This document shows, piece by piece, positions 33,701-45,196 of a stretch of 64,000 nt of DNA. Origin of the DNA: Haliotis asinina. Lineage: Eukaryota; Mollusca; Gastropoda; Lepetellida; Haliotidae. The stretch is from positions 18,799,753 through 18,863,752 of the forward strand of contig NC_090290.1 in NCBI RefSeq assembly GCF_037392515.1. Direction: 5' to 3'. Below the pieces are notes generated by a model that searched no databases, had not been told where the DNA came from, and worked only from the letters and a program-made list of their open reading frames with translations. Made by a program: the position numbers and the translations under genes. Positions within the stretch are counted from its first letter, which is position 1, and each line of letters starts with the position of its first letter.

Positions 33701-36700
33701 GCATTATATATTTATCAATTTTGTGATTATTGTGTCTTATTTAGCACATATTTCTTCAACTGAGACATAGTGTGTGTGTCTTGGGTTCGACGTCCCCTAA
33801 ACCACAGAGGAGATCTTTGTCTGAGGCAGAGCCATCACAGTCGAAGAAGTCTAAATCATGGAAGACGAAGTCATCTTCTCCCAAGTCATTGCAGAATCAT
33901 CATTTATCGATGAAGAAATCATTTGGAGAAGAAATCATCCCTCTACATGAACGACTTATCTTTGACAAGCTGCCATTGGTCCTACACAACGAGGTAGATA
34001 TCAGCCAACATAGTCATTGGGCGGCATCATCTAGATCAACCGCGATGACATTATCAACGCCTATTAACCCTGAAGAGGATCGCCAGACAACGCAGACTTT
34101 GTCAGCAACATCAGTCACTGCAGAGAACTTTACAGTTCAGCCGTCTCTACATGCAACGCAACAGTTTACAATGCAGATGATGAATCTGGTGGAGCGGTGT
34201 TTAAAAGAGGAGAGACGACTGCACTCGTCATCATTGTTGACTGCAGCTCGGCATGAGCACTCATCTAGAGCGGCACTCATGCCGCAGGATAAAGAGGACG
34301 TATATGCACGGACTCGGGGAAGAAGATCATCGTCAGCGTCCCCCTCTTCACGTCGCAGTCAAGAGAGAGATTCACCCACGCCGAGTGAGTGTGCTCGCAG
34401 GAGTGGAGATTCGCGCTCCTGTGAGTGCGTCAGCGCAGAAGGTCTTCGTCGCTCTCCCCAGTTCATCGAAGGTGCTATTATCTACAGCCTTTAAGTCGGC
34501 AACCAAGTTTCAACAACAACATGTACCGTCATTCAACATTCGTTGCTTCCCTCTTCATCATATGGAGCCCCTCGTCAGAGCACCGGATGTCGATGAAGCT
34601 TATAAAATCATCAGTCCCGCCCGCAACAAATCTTACAAGGTAGAGGACAAGAGACTTGCTCAGCTCGACACAACTACGACATGCACTTTTTTCGGATTAG
34701 AACCATCAACGAGACTCTCATCGCAAAGTTCAGCAAACCTGCCTACGAAGAAAAGAGAATGATCCTGTCAGCATTCATCACTCAGATGAGGGATCAGCAG
34801 TTCATGTCTCAACACCTCAACTAGTGCGGGACTGAATCTACTTCGTCAACAAGATTAATGTGGTAGCAAGGATGGTCACCCAAGACTCCAGAGAAGTCAT
34901 GATGATCAAGTCCATTGACACCTTGACAATGGTGCTCAAGCAGACAAGTCAGCGTTACACTAACAAGTCCAAGTTCTCCAGAGTCCAGAGAGAGGAGGTA
35001 AACATTGATGATCAGGGTCTGAACAACTGGAGTCTTCTACCTTCAGCCGTTCTCATACAACTGTCTCAAGTTGGTGGATGTCTCAATTGGGGAATTCTCA
35101 ACGATGAATACATCACGAAGATTCTTAGAGACGACTACAAGATAGCACTGCCAACTGCACCTCCGATCACAAGAGATGACAGTATTATCTTTGGGGAAAG
35201 AATTCCGACTCATCTACCTTGAAGACAGTCTGTCTACATCAGCTTCAAGTGGCGCAAGTTTTTTCGAATGCTTTACTCATCTAGACACGTGCTTGCCAAA
35301 CAGCATTGTAGCGCTTGCAAACACGTGCTTGCTACACTGGTGACGTCACGTCTTCGATCTGATTGGTCCCCGAGAGACAACACCCTGCGCAGAATGTGAT
35401 GTTATTGTCCCAGTGTCAGGAAACCGTCTACGTTAGACTTTCAGACGTGCAACGATGGAAATATGTCGATTACACACTTGATTAGCAATCTACAGCATCA
35501 TTTGATTCTTCAGACGACGTAGAGGTCTTCTAACAGCAGATCCAGTGTTGCCTATCAGGAGATCTGCAGCAATGAATGACAGTTTCTGATCAGACAGACA
35601 GACAGCTATAAACAGACTTCCTTCGCATGTCAGCTCGCTCATAATGAGCAGGGTTGAGGATCTGAAGACGAAGAATGACATATCTTCACGGCATACAAGC
35701 TCAACGTGAGATAAGTCAACTCAGTCTACAGGTGAACTTCACTATCAGGCTACTAACTCAGCTTGGATGACTTGTGAATCTAAATTCCTTGGGATTGGAT
35801 TCATCACTGCGTTGAAATACATCACTGTCCCAGAGGTTTGGTGGGTCAAAGGTCAAGCCGATGTTAGAACAAGTTCTACTCTCTCTGTTACTACTATGAC
35901 AGTGATGATATTTACTCGGTCTGCTCACGTCACCTCAGGACATGACAGCGATTCCGGAGTCATGGTTTTACATCTTGACAGGTTTATGACGCTGGACATC
36001 TGAGATAATATCAGGTGGACTTGCCAGTCGAAGGCCTGCGCAGGAACTTATAAGTTACAGTCGGCATTCAACAACCATCTCTTAGTAGACACGTCTCTCG
36101 AATAATGGGGTGCCCATCTAAACAACGAGGTTGCAGCAGGAATCTGAAAGAAGGAACATTAAACTCTTCCCATCAACCAGTTGGAGATGAAAGTGGGGAT
36201 GCATTTTATCCATCACTTGTCGACAACACTGAAAGACAAGCTACTGATGATCCACACAGACATCTCAACAGTGGCTTGCTACATAAACAAGCAAGGGACA
36301 ATGAGATCGTCATCTCTACTACACCTGACGTTTCAACTTTTCGACATGGTCGACAGTCTGATTCTCCAAATTAAGCATGCCACATACCAAGAGTCTGCAA
36401 CATCATGGCACACGCCTTATCTCTTCCTCTTCGTCCATCACCGACAGAGCGGAAGCTGCATCGAGAGGCATTTCAATAATCAGCCAGACATTCGGATCAC
36501 CGCAAATAGACTTATTTGCAACAAGGTTCAACAACTAGCTTGAGTGATTATGACCCTGTACTCGTAATGAAGATACTTGTACATGAAGAAGGGTCACAAC
36601 ATAGTCTTGATTACAATATCTCAACAATTAGTTGCAGTTGCTGAAGATAAGTTTGACTGGATGTGATCCCCCCAGAATCTACAATGAATATTAGAAGAGC

Positions 36701-37818
36701 AGGACCATATTATCGCCATTACAAATTCCCATTTGGGGGGGGAATTATTGGATGTAATTTTGACAGCCAGCAGAATCCAGCGTGGCCTGACCCACCTCCG
36801 TTTCCATTGGATTCTGTAAGCAACAAGCATGAGTCAGGATAAGGAAAATTATGTAATTTTCTGAATAAAATTGATATTTTATACTTATCCTGACTCATGA
36901 CGAAAGCCCTCCCAGCCGCCCCGCACAGGCACGCTGAATTACATGTACTATAATGTTGGATGATATACAAAGAGAGTAAAGAGCATGGTTGGTCACAGGA
37001 TCATTTGTGCGGGAAAAGGGAGGCCACACATGGGTGAATGTATTTTACGCCCGCTTCTTTTTAGAAGGCAACTTCAAGTGATTTCAGGTATTCCGCTACC
37101 TTCGCCAGGGAAGAGGAGATAAGCAATAAGTATGAGTCAGGATAAGTATAAAATATCAATTTTATTCAGAAAATTACATTAACATCGATATGTTTATTCC
37201 CAGGGTTTGAGCCGTTCAGAGACCTGGTATGCTGTTTTGGACTCCGGCACCAACTACTGCAATCTTCACAACCTCATTGTCGGTATGTGTAATGTGCTCG
37301 GTGTAGGGGTTTCCTGACTCTAAGACATTAGAGTTGGAGACAACGTTCGTGTCTTATTGCAAGATTGCCAACTCATACATCCGTGACATCCTCCTCCTTG
37401 TACAGATGACATAATCAGCAATGGGATACTCCCAATAGGATGTAGACGGGATGGTGTTACAACTACTTGCAGGAAATACACTAAAGTACACATCTTCGGT
37501 TCCATTGTATTTTGGGCCCTTGGAGATCCAGGACAGAATTTATCTTCAGTGACCCATGCTTGTTGTAAGTGCGCTCGCTCCCTCACTCACTCACACACTC
37601 ACTCACTCACTCACTCACTCACTCACTCACTCACTCACTCACTCACTCACTCACTCACTCACTCACTCACTCACTCTACAACCACACCTGTTATAACTGC
37701 TCTACTTTGTTTTTTGTATCTTGAAGGTTCTGGACTTGACAAAACTCAAGGCTACAGTGAGACTACCAGCAACAGTATCTGTACACAGTTTACATCAGCG
37801 AACTGCGCAAAGTATTAA
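30789..37818 (+). CDS. Small secreted eight-cysteine protein, gene 2 (five exons)
   Basis: Exons 30789-30880, 31862-31970, 32322-32435, 37204-37282 and 37727-37818 join in frame to 161 residues. A signal peptide is likely in MKSFKLLAVICLVVVGVTDG. Eight cysteines match gene 1: CKINW, SCTNVQ, GCANGG, EKCLYK, SKCNVT, NYCNL, SICTQF, NCAKY. Other conserved stretches are HYVDDLTF, SETWYAVLDSGTNYCNLHNL and GYSETTSN. Exons 2-5 are the same length as in gene 1 (109, 114, 79, 92 bp) with the same phases. Intron 4 contains a fossil DIRS element of about 3.8 kb, but splice sites on both sides are intact. Donor of exon 2 is aag|gtagat. Function unknown; a conserved extracellular role is inferred from the signal peptide and cysteines. 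Confidence 0.88.
31330..31415 (+). mobile_element. Solo end of the CATCCTCGAT MITE family in intron 1
   Basis: gcatcctcgatatctccagg then gtatacgttccgatagg and ctacgggtcggcccgata match the left end of the MITE at 564-955. No right end was found, so this is a truncated copy. Confidence 0.7.
32022..32125 (-). repeat. SINE family B fragment in intron 2
   Basis: gactttagttttatgcagct, ttttagcaacgtaacagg-type body and gaacgggcttcacacgtag; the tRNA-like head is degraded. Confidence 0.65.
32528..32818 (+). mobile_element. Possible small MITE or fold-back repeat in intron 3
   Basis: ccactggcaaacaaggacaa (left) and its near complement ttgtccttgttggccagt (right) form an inverted terminal repeat of about 22 bp, 290 bp apart, with no ORF between. 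Confidence 0.55.
32995..33225 (-). repeat. Dispersed repeat family A in intron 3
   Basis: gacccgtgaaggtccgtgg, tgtcgtaagaggcgactaac, gatcgatgctcatgttg and cagacctccgccatatagca. Shared with the orphan segment at 17430-17605. Confidence 0.85.
33772..34770 (+). pseudogene. Gag-like region of the fossil DIRS element
   Basis: A Ser-, Lys- and Arg-rich frame starting MCVLGSTSPKPQRRSLSEAE, with SRRSQERDSPTPSECARRSG near its end, then a second frame rich in Arg. Composition and position, directly after the left terminal repeat, match ORF1 of DIRS elements. No zinc knuckle was seen. Confidence 0.55.
36100..36545 (+). pseudogene. RNase H-like region of the fossil DIRS element
   Basis: Fragments of the RNase H block are readable, for example AYINKQGTMRS-like TACYINKQGTMRSSSLLHLT and a downstream LFATRFNN-type end near 36510-36540. 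These match the conserved VAYINKQGG and IDLFATRFN segments of DIRS pol. Confidence 0.6.
36824..36900 (+). repeat. Internal complementary region of the fossil DIRS element
   Basis: gcatgagtcaggataagg plus aaaatt is the complement of the left outer end. It runs straight into atgtaattttctgaataaaa and ttgatattttatacttatcc, the complement of the right outer end. This is where a circular DIRS intermediate would align its two ends. Confidence 0.75.
37580..37677 (+). repeat. (TCAC)n microsatellite in intron 4
   Basis: About 24 TCAC units, preceded by catgcttgttgtaag, the other end of repeat family A. It probably grew from a SINE-like tail. It lies about 50 bp upstream of exon 5. Confidence 0.95.
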
Positions 37819-38368
37819 ACACTAGAAACATGGGAACCCATTCCTTTCACTTAACCGGAACTAAGGACGTATTATCTAAGACTTCATTACCTTTAAATTA
37901 ATGCTGTGTTAGTTTTCTCATTTTGCTATTTCAAGTTCAGATATTTCTGCCCATACTCTACAATGAATGTATTTTTTTTACAACTTCAACCTTTGCTCCC
38001 ATAAGGTACAGTGAGACCCGGATATACAGACACATTTGTTTTTGCATAAATCGTCCTGATAACTGAATATCTGGATTTTCAGGCTTTGTTGTTCAAATGG
38101 TAGCGAGCATTCACTTCTCTCTTAAAATCACTTCCAAAACAGATTAATCATTTTGATTTGACAATTATATTTCACTCAGTGTCAGATAAGCCCACTAATT
38201 ACCACCGAAACCCTACTCTTCGATCATTGTTTCAGATTAGCAGACCTTGTCTTTAATTGACTGGAAGATGAAGTTTCCGGATATTTAGGGTCAGGGTATC
38301 CAGGGTCTCACTGTACGATGAAATCTAAAGTTGTGAAATGGGTACAGTTGTGGATTTCTTTGTGCGAG
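37819..38368. other. 3' flank of gene 2; no gene seen
   Basis: No canonical AATAAA close to the stop was seen. No repeat family recognised. Confidence 0.4.
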
Positions 38369-38369
38369 A

Positions 38370-38530
38370 TTGGTGTAGCCTAGTGGTTAAGGCACTGACT
38401 CATCATCCCAAAGACCCAGTTTCAGTTCCCCACAAATGTATACTGTGTGAAGACCATTTCTGGTGTCCTCTGCCTTGAATATTGGTGAAAGCTGGAACAC
38501 TGGTAAAAGCATAAAAAATCTAAACTATTT
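38370..38530 (+). repeat. tRNA-derived SINE family B, plus orientation
   Basis: A-box gtagcctagtggttaaggc and a degenerate B-box agtttcagttccc, then gtgtgaagaccatttctgg and the tail ttgaatattggtgaaagc. Confidence 0.75.
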
Positions 38531-39064
38531 TGTGAGAGCCTGATGATAAAACTGGAGAAAGATTTCTTACAAGAGTTGTTGCCTTGACAGCATCATGTAA
38601 ACAAATTTTGACCTCATTGTTATTTATTTTGTTTCTCCATACTGTTTACGACTGTTCTTCATTGTTTGAAAGGATGTTCTCAATAGGGTTGGATATATTG
38701 ATAAAAAAATCTTATATTTTGTTGATCGGAAAAAATTTTGATAATTTTTATGTTTAAAACTTGTGTTATTGATAATATTGTACATAAAATTTTGTGATAC
38801 AAAAGGTTTTTATTTCCTCCCACAAAATATGAATTCATCGTCACCTTCTAAATTATATGGTTTTGTTTTGATAATTAAAAACATGCCACAACTCACCAGT
38901 GGCGAAACTACTGTCATTTCTTTCAGACATTTTTGCCTAAATTTACGTCTCAGATATTTATGGATAATTGATTGATATTTTGCAAATGATAATGAATCTT
39001 TAATCTATATTATTGGTAGCCAGTCCTAGTTGTTAAGTTCCATGTACTTGTTTTATTAACATCT

Positions 39065-39215
39065 CACAGGTAGTCGGGTAGCCTAGTGATCACAGCATTT
39101 GCTCATCAGCCTCAATTGCCCTCATGGGTACAGTGCGTGAAGGCCATTTCTAGCGTCCTCTTCCATGATATTGCTGAAATATTGCTGTAAGAAGCATAAA
39201 ACCATCTCCAATTAT
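39065..39215 (+). repeat. tRNA-derived SINE family B, plus orientation
   Basis: A-box gggtagcctagtgatcac, body cagtgcgtgaaggccatttc and tail gatattgctgaaatattgct followed by gtaagaagcataaaacc. The B-box is decayed. Confidence 0.72.
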
Positions 39216-39744
39216 CTCAACAGTATAACTGTCTCCACTGGACTTTTATTAACGATTTTTATGTTAATATTACTCTATACCTTTTACAGCTATGCCATTT
39301 TTGTACAAGGATCAACATGCACCAACTCTGTTTCAAGGCCTGGGTTTTACAAAAATTGTATAGATCTATGAATGGAAACACCTGCTCTGATCTCAGTGAA
39401 ACCTTGTGATATGAAACAGTAGGATTTAATTTTTTTATATGCTGACAGTCTGTTTTTGTTTGTTCTGAACTTCAAATGCAGGAGCAGTATTTACAGCAAG
39501 AGTTTTTTCATTGTTATTTTGTGTATGTTGGTGAGATCTATTATGAATGTATGTGCAGATAGCTGATGTAATTTTGATACTATGAAGTAAAAGTGTTTAG
39601 GAATTTGTGTATTTTTTCTCATTGATTTCAGTGGCCTTATATTCAGAGGTGTTTTAGCTCTAACTGCCATATAGTCAGAGTATTGCTGTGTGTGGTGCAC
39701 AAAAACAACTTTAGCTCAGTACATGCTATAAGAAGACCTTGCAG

Positions 39745-41240
39745 TTCAAAGACTCATTTCACACCACCGTACCATTCCAGAGTGCTGCCATTATCCTTTG
39801 TAGGGTAAAATGTTACGTCAATGCAACCACAACCTTCCCAGTGTCATGTCATTATCCTTTATAGAGTACAGTGCAGCTACAACCTTCCAGTGTCATGTCA
39901 TTATCCTTTATAGAGTACAGTGCAGCTACAACCTTCCAGTGTCATGTCATTATCCTTTATAGAGTACAGTGCAGCTACAACCTTCCACTGTCATGTCATT
40001 ATCCTTTGTAGAGTACAATGCAGCCACAACCTTCCACTGTCATGTCATTATCCTTTGTAGAGTACAATGCAGCTACAACCATCCAGTGTCATGTCATTAT
40101 CCTTTCTAAAGTACAATGCAGCTACAACCTTCCAGTGTCATGTCATTATCCTTTGTAGAGTACAATGCAGCCAAAACCTGCCAGTGTCATGTCATTATCC
40201 TTTATAGGGTACAATGCAGCCACAACCTTCCAGTGTCATGTCATTATCCTTTTTAGGGTACAATGCAGCCACAACCTTCCAGTGTCATGTCATTATCCTT
40301 TGTAGAGTACAATGCAGCCACAACCTGCCAGTGTCATGTCATTATCCTTTGTAGAGTACAATGCAGCCACAACCTTCCAGTGTCATGTCATTATCCTTTG
40401 TAGAGTACAATGCAGCCACAACCTGCCAGTGTCATGTCATTATCCTTTGTAGAGTACAATGCAGCCACATTCTTCCAGTGTCATGTCATTATCCTTTGTA
40501 GAGTACAATGCAGCCACAACCTGCCAGTGTCATGTCATTATCCTTTGTAGAGTACAATGCAGCCACATTCTTCCAGTGTCATGTCATTATCCTTTGTAGA
40601 GTACAATGCAGCCACAACCTTCCAGTGTCATGTCATTATCCTTTGTAGAGTACAATGCAGCCACAACCTTCCAGTGTCATGTCATTATCCTTTGTAGAGT
40701 ACAATGCAGCCACAACCTTCCAGTGTCATGTCATTATCCTTTGTAGAGTACAATGCAGCCAAAACCTGCCAGTGTCATGTCATTATCCTTTGTAGAGTAC
40801 AATGCAGCCACAACCTTCCAGTGTCATGTCATTATCCTCTATAGGGTACAATGCAGCCAAAACCTGCCAGTGTCATGTCATTATCCTTTGTAGAGTACAA
40901 TGCAGGCACAACCTTCCAGTGTCATGTCATTATCCTTTGTAGAGTACAATGCAGCCACAACCTTCCAGTGTCATGTCATTATCCTTTGTAGAGTACAATG
41001 CAGCCACAACCTTCCAGTGTCATGTCATTATCCTTTGTAGAGTACAATGCAGCCACAACCTGCCAGTGTCATGTCATTATCCTTTATAGAGTACAATGCA
41101 GCCAAAACCTGCCAGTGTCATGTCATTATCCTTTGTAGAGTACAATGCAGGCACAATCTTCCAATGTCATGTCATTATCCTTTGCTCAGTAAAAGGCAGC
41201 CACAACCTTTCCAGTGTCATGACATTATCCTTGCTCTAAA
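39745..41240 (+). repeat. 49-bp tandem array, about 30 copies
   Basis: Unit ccttccagtgtcatgtcatt, atcctttgtagagtacaatg and cagccacaa. The inner units differ by only a few bases (tgtagagt/tatagagt/tatagggt; ccttccag/cctgccag), while the first units are more diverged. The ORF across the array is low-complexity repeat translation. Confidence 0.97.
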
Positions 41241-41324
41241 ACGGTATAAAAACCTGATCCGAAACATCGCTATTGTTAAAAAAAAAAGAAGTTAATGAAA
41301 CATAGAGTTGTGTCTTACCATCTG

Positions 41325-41412
41325 GTCCAGACTTGATTAGTTGCAGATCATCGCCATATAGCTGGAATATTGCCGATTGTGGCTTAAAACTAAACTCACT
41401 CACTCACTCATT
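41325..41412 (-). repeat. Dispersed repeat family A fragment
   Basis: ctggtccagacttgattagt, gccatatagctggaatattg and the tail gtggcttaaaactaaactca followed by ctcactcactca. Confidence 0.8.
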
Positions 41413-41459
41413 AACATTATTGAATTCAGCAGCCATCTCCGGTCTGTTTTGTTTGGTTG

Positions 41460-41615
41460 TTTTTAACACACACACACACACACAAAAATTCCAGTTATAT
41501 GACAGTCTTCTGTAAATAAATGAGTGTAGGGCCAGACATTCCAGTGATCAAGGGCATGAGTGACCATCTACTCATTTAGGACACGATGATGTGTGAACCA
41601 AGGTAGCAAACCTGT
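41460..41615 (+). repeat. Dispersed repeat family A fragment after (AC)n
   Basis: A short (AC)n tract, then attccagttatatgacagtc, gccagacattccagtgatca and gacacgatgatgtgtgaacc. Confidence 0.7.
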
Positions 41616-42224
41616 TAAGGCTAAATAAAAATGTGAAATGTTTTCTCGGGCAAGGGTGTGTCACTTTTATTTGTGAGCATAACAATTTTTTATAGACATT
41701 CAAATCAAATAATTTTAATTTTGCCACGTCCTGATCATCCATTTGTCCACTGTAAGAATGAATCTCTCTAAGAATGAGTGTGACTGAATCTGCAACTCAT
41801 TAACGCATGCAAACTTTTCAAGCTATATTTTGGAGAGAGAAAAAGTCAATTGTGTTCATCCCTTGTCTCTTTTTTTCCTATCAAAAGTTTAAAAAGACCT
41901 TCCGCCCTCGTCACATTTGAAAACAATTTGCCCAAGAAACATTTAATTTTTTTTCTGCAGCCTTACTGATCCTATTAATTGCCGTTTATGACAAACGGGT
42001 ATGTTGAAGGCCAGTATAACCCTGTTCTTCGCTGGTCCATTCTGTTTGGTGAATCCAAGCTTTATGTACCCTCCTGATGTCAGAAGGTAGACTCAAGTGA
42101 GAACTGAGTCTTACTTTACTCAAACAAGTATGAATATGCTCAATGTGTGAATGATTCAAACTAGCCATCTGATTAAAACACCATGCACCTTCTCCACTTG
42201 ACCAAAGAGGCTAACTCCACCATC

Positions 42225-42402
42225 AAGCTGACATGGTGAGGATGTCATTGATATAAGGTTGTCTGTGGGATGGGTCCACCATCAATGTAAGGATGTAATC
42301 TGTGGGATGGGTCCATCATCAAGGTAAGGATGTCATCTGTTGGATGAGTCCATCATCAAGGTAAGGATGTCATCTGTGGGATGAGTCTATCATCAAGGTC
42401 AA
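42225..42402 (+). repeat. 37-bp tandem repeat, about four copies
   Basis: Unit aaggatgtcatctgtgggat plus gggtccatcatcaaggt; the first copies are more diverged. Confidence 0.85.
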
Positions 42403-43921
42403 AACAAAAAACAAACAGGTGTACTGAAGTAGATGAATACTTTACTTCCTCTGTACAGTATGTACACAGTGTCAATCAGTTGATGCATATATACATAAAA
42501 TGTGAAGAAACGTACAACAGACTGAACTGCTCTCAAAACACCCGACATTCATAGCAACCAATCCCTAAACATGCAAGTAAAGCCACATACTATCTACACT
42601 TAGTAAACCAAACTAATTCATCAGCAATGTCTAACATAGTCATGGATTTACCAGACCTTTTGTTTTACTTGTTCCCTGGACAAAGCACAAGTTAAGCACA
42701 AGTTAACCATTTTAATCTGAACTCCAAGCTAACTCAAGTTTTGGGGCAGTTTGAATAACATGACACTAATAACAAACATAACATAAAATTTTGATGTTCT
42801 TTCGTTATCAAAACCCTTTCCACATTAACATAACTTTGCCTACAAACAGAATTTACATCACAGTACATGTGACATTGGCCTGTAAACAGACAAACAATTG
42901 TACTGGAAAATCCAATATGATATTTCAAACCATTTTGATGAACTTTTATGAAGACTGCCTTCAAATATGACTCATGCGGTACAAATGACTGCTTTCAAAC
43001 ATGACTCATATGGTACCATCTGAAAGACAATTGAAATCTCAGTTTCAAGTTTCTAAGCTTCAGTGAACAATACTGACTACATCCATGTAACCAAAGAGAA
43101 CAACCCAGTCAGCAAGTTGACAGTGTACAGACATCTGAGAGATGACTCCACACCCTGCACAAACTTATTCTGTGCAATATCCATTACAATTTCTGCTAAG
43201 GGACATAATTCGGGCAAAGCAAGTTTTTGAGAACCACTAACAAGATAAGCGCCTACATGAAAATCTTTAGTTTCAATATGTGCAAAAAATATATTTACAT
43301 GGAAAGAACTTATAAGTATATACAACACTCAGATATCACATATCAACGAAAAGGTGTAAATACCAAAACCACAAATAATCTATGGAAAAACTAAAATAAA
43401 ATACAGGGTGATAAATAGTTAATCAAGACTGTTTGGGGGCAGTTCTACTGAAACTTTGACTGAAAAACGATAAATGTATACTCTGAACAAGATTACTGCT
43501 TCAAATAGATATATCTGCTTTCATCTAGAAATATTTCTCAGATGAGGAGATCAAAACAAACTCAAGCTTCATGATTTAAGATCCTAAACATTGTGAAAAT
43601 TCACTGAAACACATTCAATCTCATTAAATTTTAAATTAAACCTTAACCTCTTTGAGTGGAAATACATCTCCACTGAGGTCTTGGCAGCTGTTTAATCCTG
43701 TTCTGAGAAACTTTATATCATTATATTGCCCCACCCCAGACAAGTCTCAAACCATTTTGGCCTCAACTAAGGATAATAAATATTATAAGCAAGGGAATGA
43801 TGTTTATTAATGATTTGTCCATCAAACTCAGTATTTTATACACCTCCACAGTGGGTAAGTGAGTGAGTTGGGTTCATTATTTGACAGAGGAAAGCCAATA
43901 ACTTGGTGCTGACAAACCACA

Positions 43922-44172
43922 ATTTGAGTGAGTTTAGTTTTAAGCTGAACTCAGCAATATTCCAACCATATGGCAGCGGTCTGTAAAAAAATCGAGTCTG
44001 GACCAGACAATCCAGTGATCAACATTGATCTGCAAATTTGGGAACCGATGACACGTGTCAACCAAGTCATCGAGCCTGACCACCCGATCCCGTTAGTCGC
44101 CCCTTACAACAAGCATAGTCGCCTTTTACGGCAAGCATGGGTTGCTGAAGACCAGCAATTTGAACCCAAAAT
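43922..44172 (+). repeat. Dispersed repeat family A, near full length
   Basis: gagtgagtttagttttaagc, accagacaatccagtgatca, caaccaagtcatcgagcctg, cccgatcccgttagtcgc and ggcaagcatgggttgctgaa. Confidence 0.88.
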
Positions 44173-45028
44173 CACAGAAACAACTCTGCACAGAGAATTG
44201 CAGCACTTAACACGACTGACATACTTAACTCCATAACGAACTGAACAGATGAGCTGATAAATCTCTAGTACTCTAAAGGCAACACAAACAAACGAACTCT
44301 AGGTCAAGGTCATTTCGTTCATGACCTCAACTACTCAACTAAAGTCATACGATGACACACAAACTAGACAAGGGCTCTGCACAATATATACAGTAATGAT
44401 CACAGACTGGGATTGGATGGGGGGCATGATTTCTCCAAGTGTCGATGCATGGCGATACTTGTGTCGACATCACAAGCAGTACATTTCCGCATTAGATAAA
44501 TAAACATCTGCAGGAAGCAGTGTATGTAACAGCTACAATATCTTTGGCACCAAAACTTGGTAATCAAGTATTTAACTAAACACTGTCTCCTAGTTCCAAA
44601 AGGCCCTACCTGAAGAATCAGTTGGAGAACTTAAAGTTTTGCATGATACATAGGCATTTACAGACTGAACAACCTTGATAAATTATATATTAATCTGTCA
44701 GTGAGTGTGAACCTTAACTATTCTCTCATTAAATGTATGTCTTTAATCAGTTCAGTCATTGCAACTAGAGTACTGTCATGGCTTCCATGGAGAAATGGAT
44801 TATTGACAAAACTACTCTGATACTCTATTTAAGACAAGGAAACATGTTTACTTTTGAAATGTTTGCATTACAGGTCACATAATGCAAAGTTTCAGAAATA
44901 TTCCTTAAAGCATTAATGCTAATCAATTCTTCCTGCACTTAGAGTCAATAGTGAAATGGTTATTTCAAACGTTTCTCATCCCAAACTGTGTTCCACCGAA
45001 GATATCATTGTGTGAGATCAGACGATAT

Positions 45029-45196
45029 CTCCTAGGAGATACTGTTTTGACAGTAAATTTGCACAATGTCCAGACAATGCTATGATGTCATGAACTCAAT
45101 GACGTCACAATGCTCCTAGGAGATATTGTTTTGACAGTAAATTTGCACAATGTCCAGACAATCCTATGATGTCATGAACTCAATGACGTCACAATG
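45029..45196 (+). repeat. Exact-period 84-bp tandem duplication with CRE palindromes
   Basis: Two units (45029-45112, 45113-45196) with only a few differences. Each starts with the palindrome CTCCTAGGAG and contains TGACGTCA (45100-45107 and 45184-45191). Confidence 0.93.

Larger units (their letters stand above)
33397..37179 (+). mobile_element. Fossil DIRS-type retroelement with inverted terminal repeats, in intron 4 of gene 2
   Basis: The ends are inverted repeats of about 190 bp: left 33397-33590, right about 36990-37179. The left end shows ctcctcttccctggtgaagg and aaagaagcggacgtaaaata; the right end shows the same in reverse complement. Near the right end, at about 36824-36900, an internal complementary region joins the complement of the left outer end to the complement of the right outer end, the layout known for DIRS elements. 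A gag-like region (33772-34770) and an RNase H-like region (about 36100-36545) are present. No RT core or recombinase was recognised. It looks broken, with several breaks. The orphan segment at 16840-17605 is unoccupied at this place, so the insertion is younger than that duplication or was absent from the copied allele. No target duplication is evident, as expected for recombinase-mediated insertion. Confidence 0.85.

Noticed and set aside
34860-35222. Possible independent host gene of 120 codons
   Set aside because: It lies between the inverted terminal repeats of the fossil DIRS element and belongs to it.
37549-37818. 89-residue ORF starting in a microsatellite
   Set aside because: The (TCAC)n part is not coding; only the end from 37727 is exon 5 of gene 2.
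39745-41240. CRISPR-like regular array
   Set aside because: The 49-bp units are contiguous with no unique spacers, and the genome is animal; it is a minisatellite.
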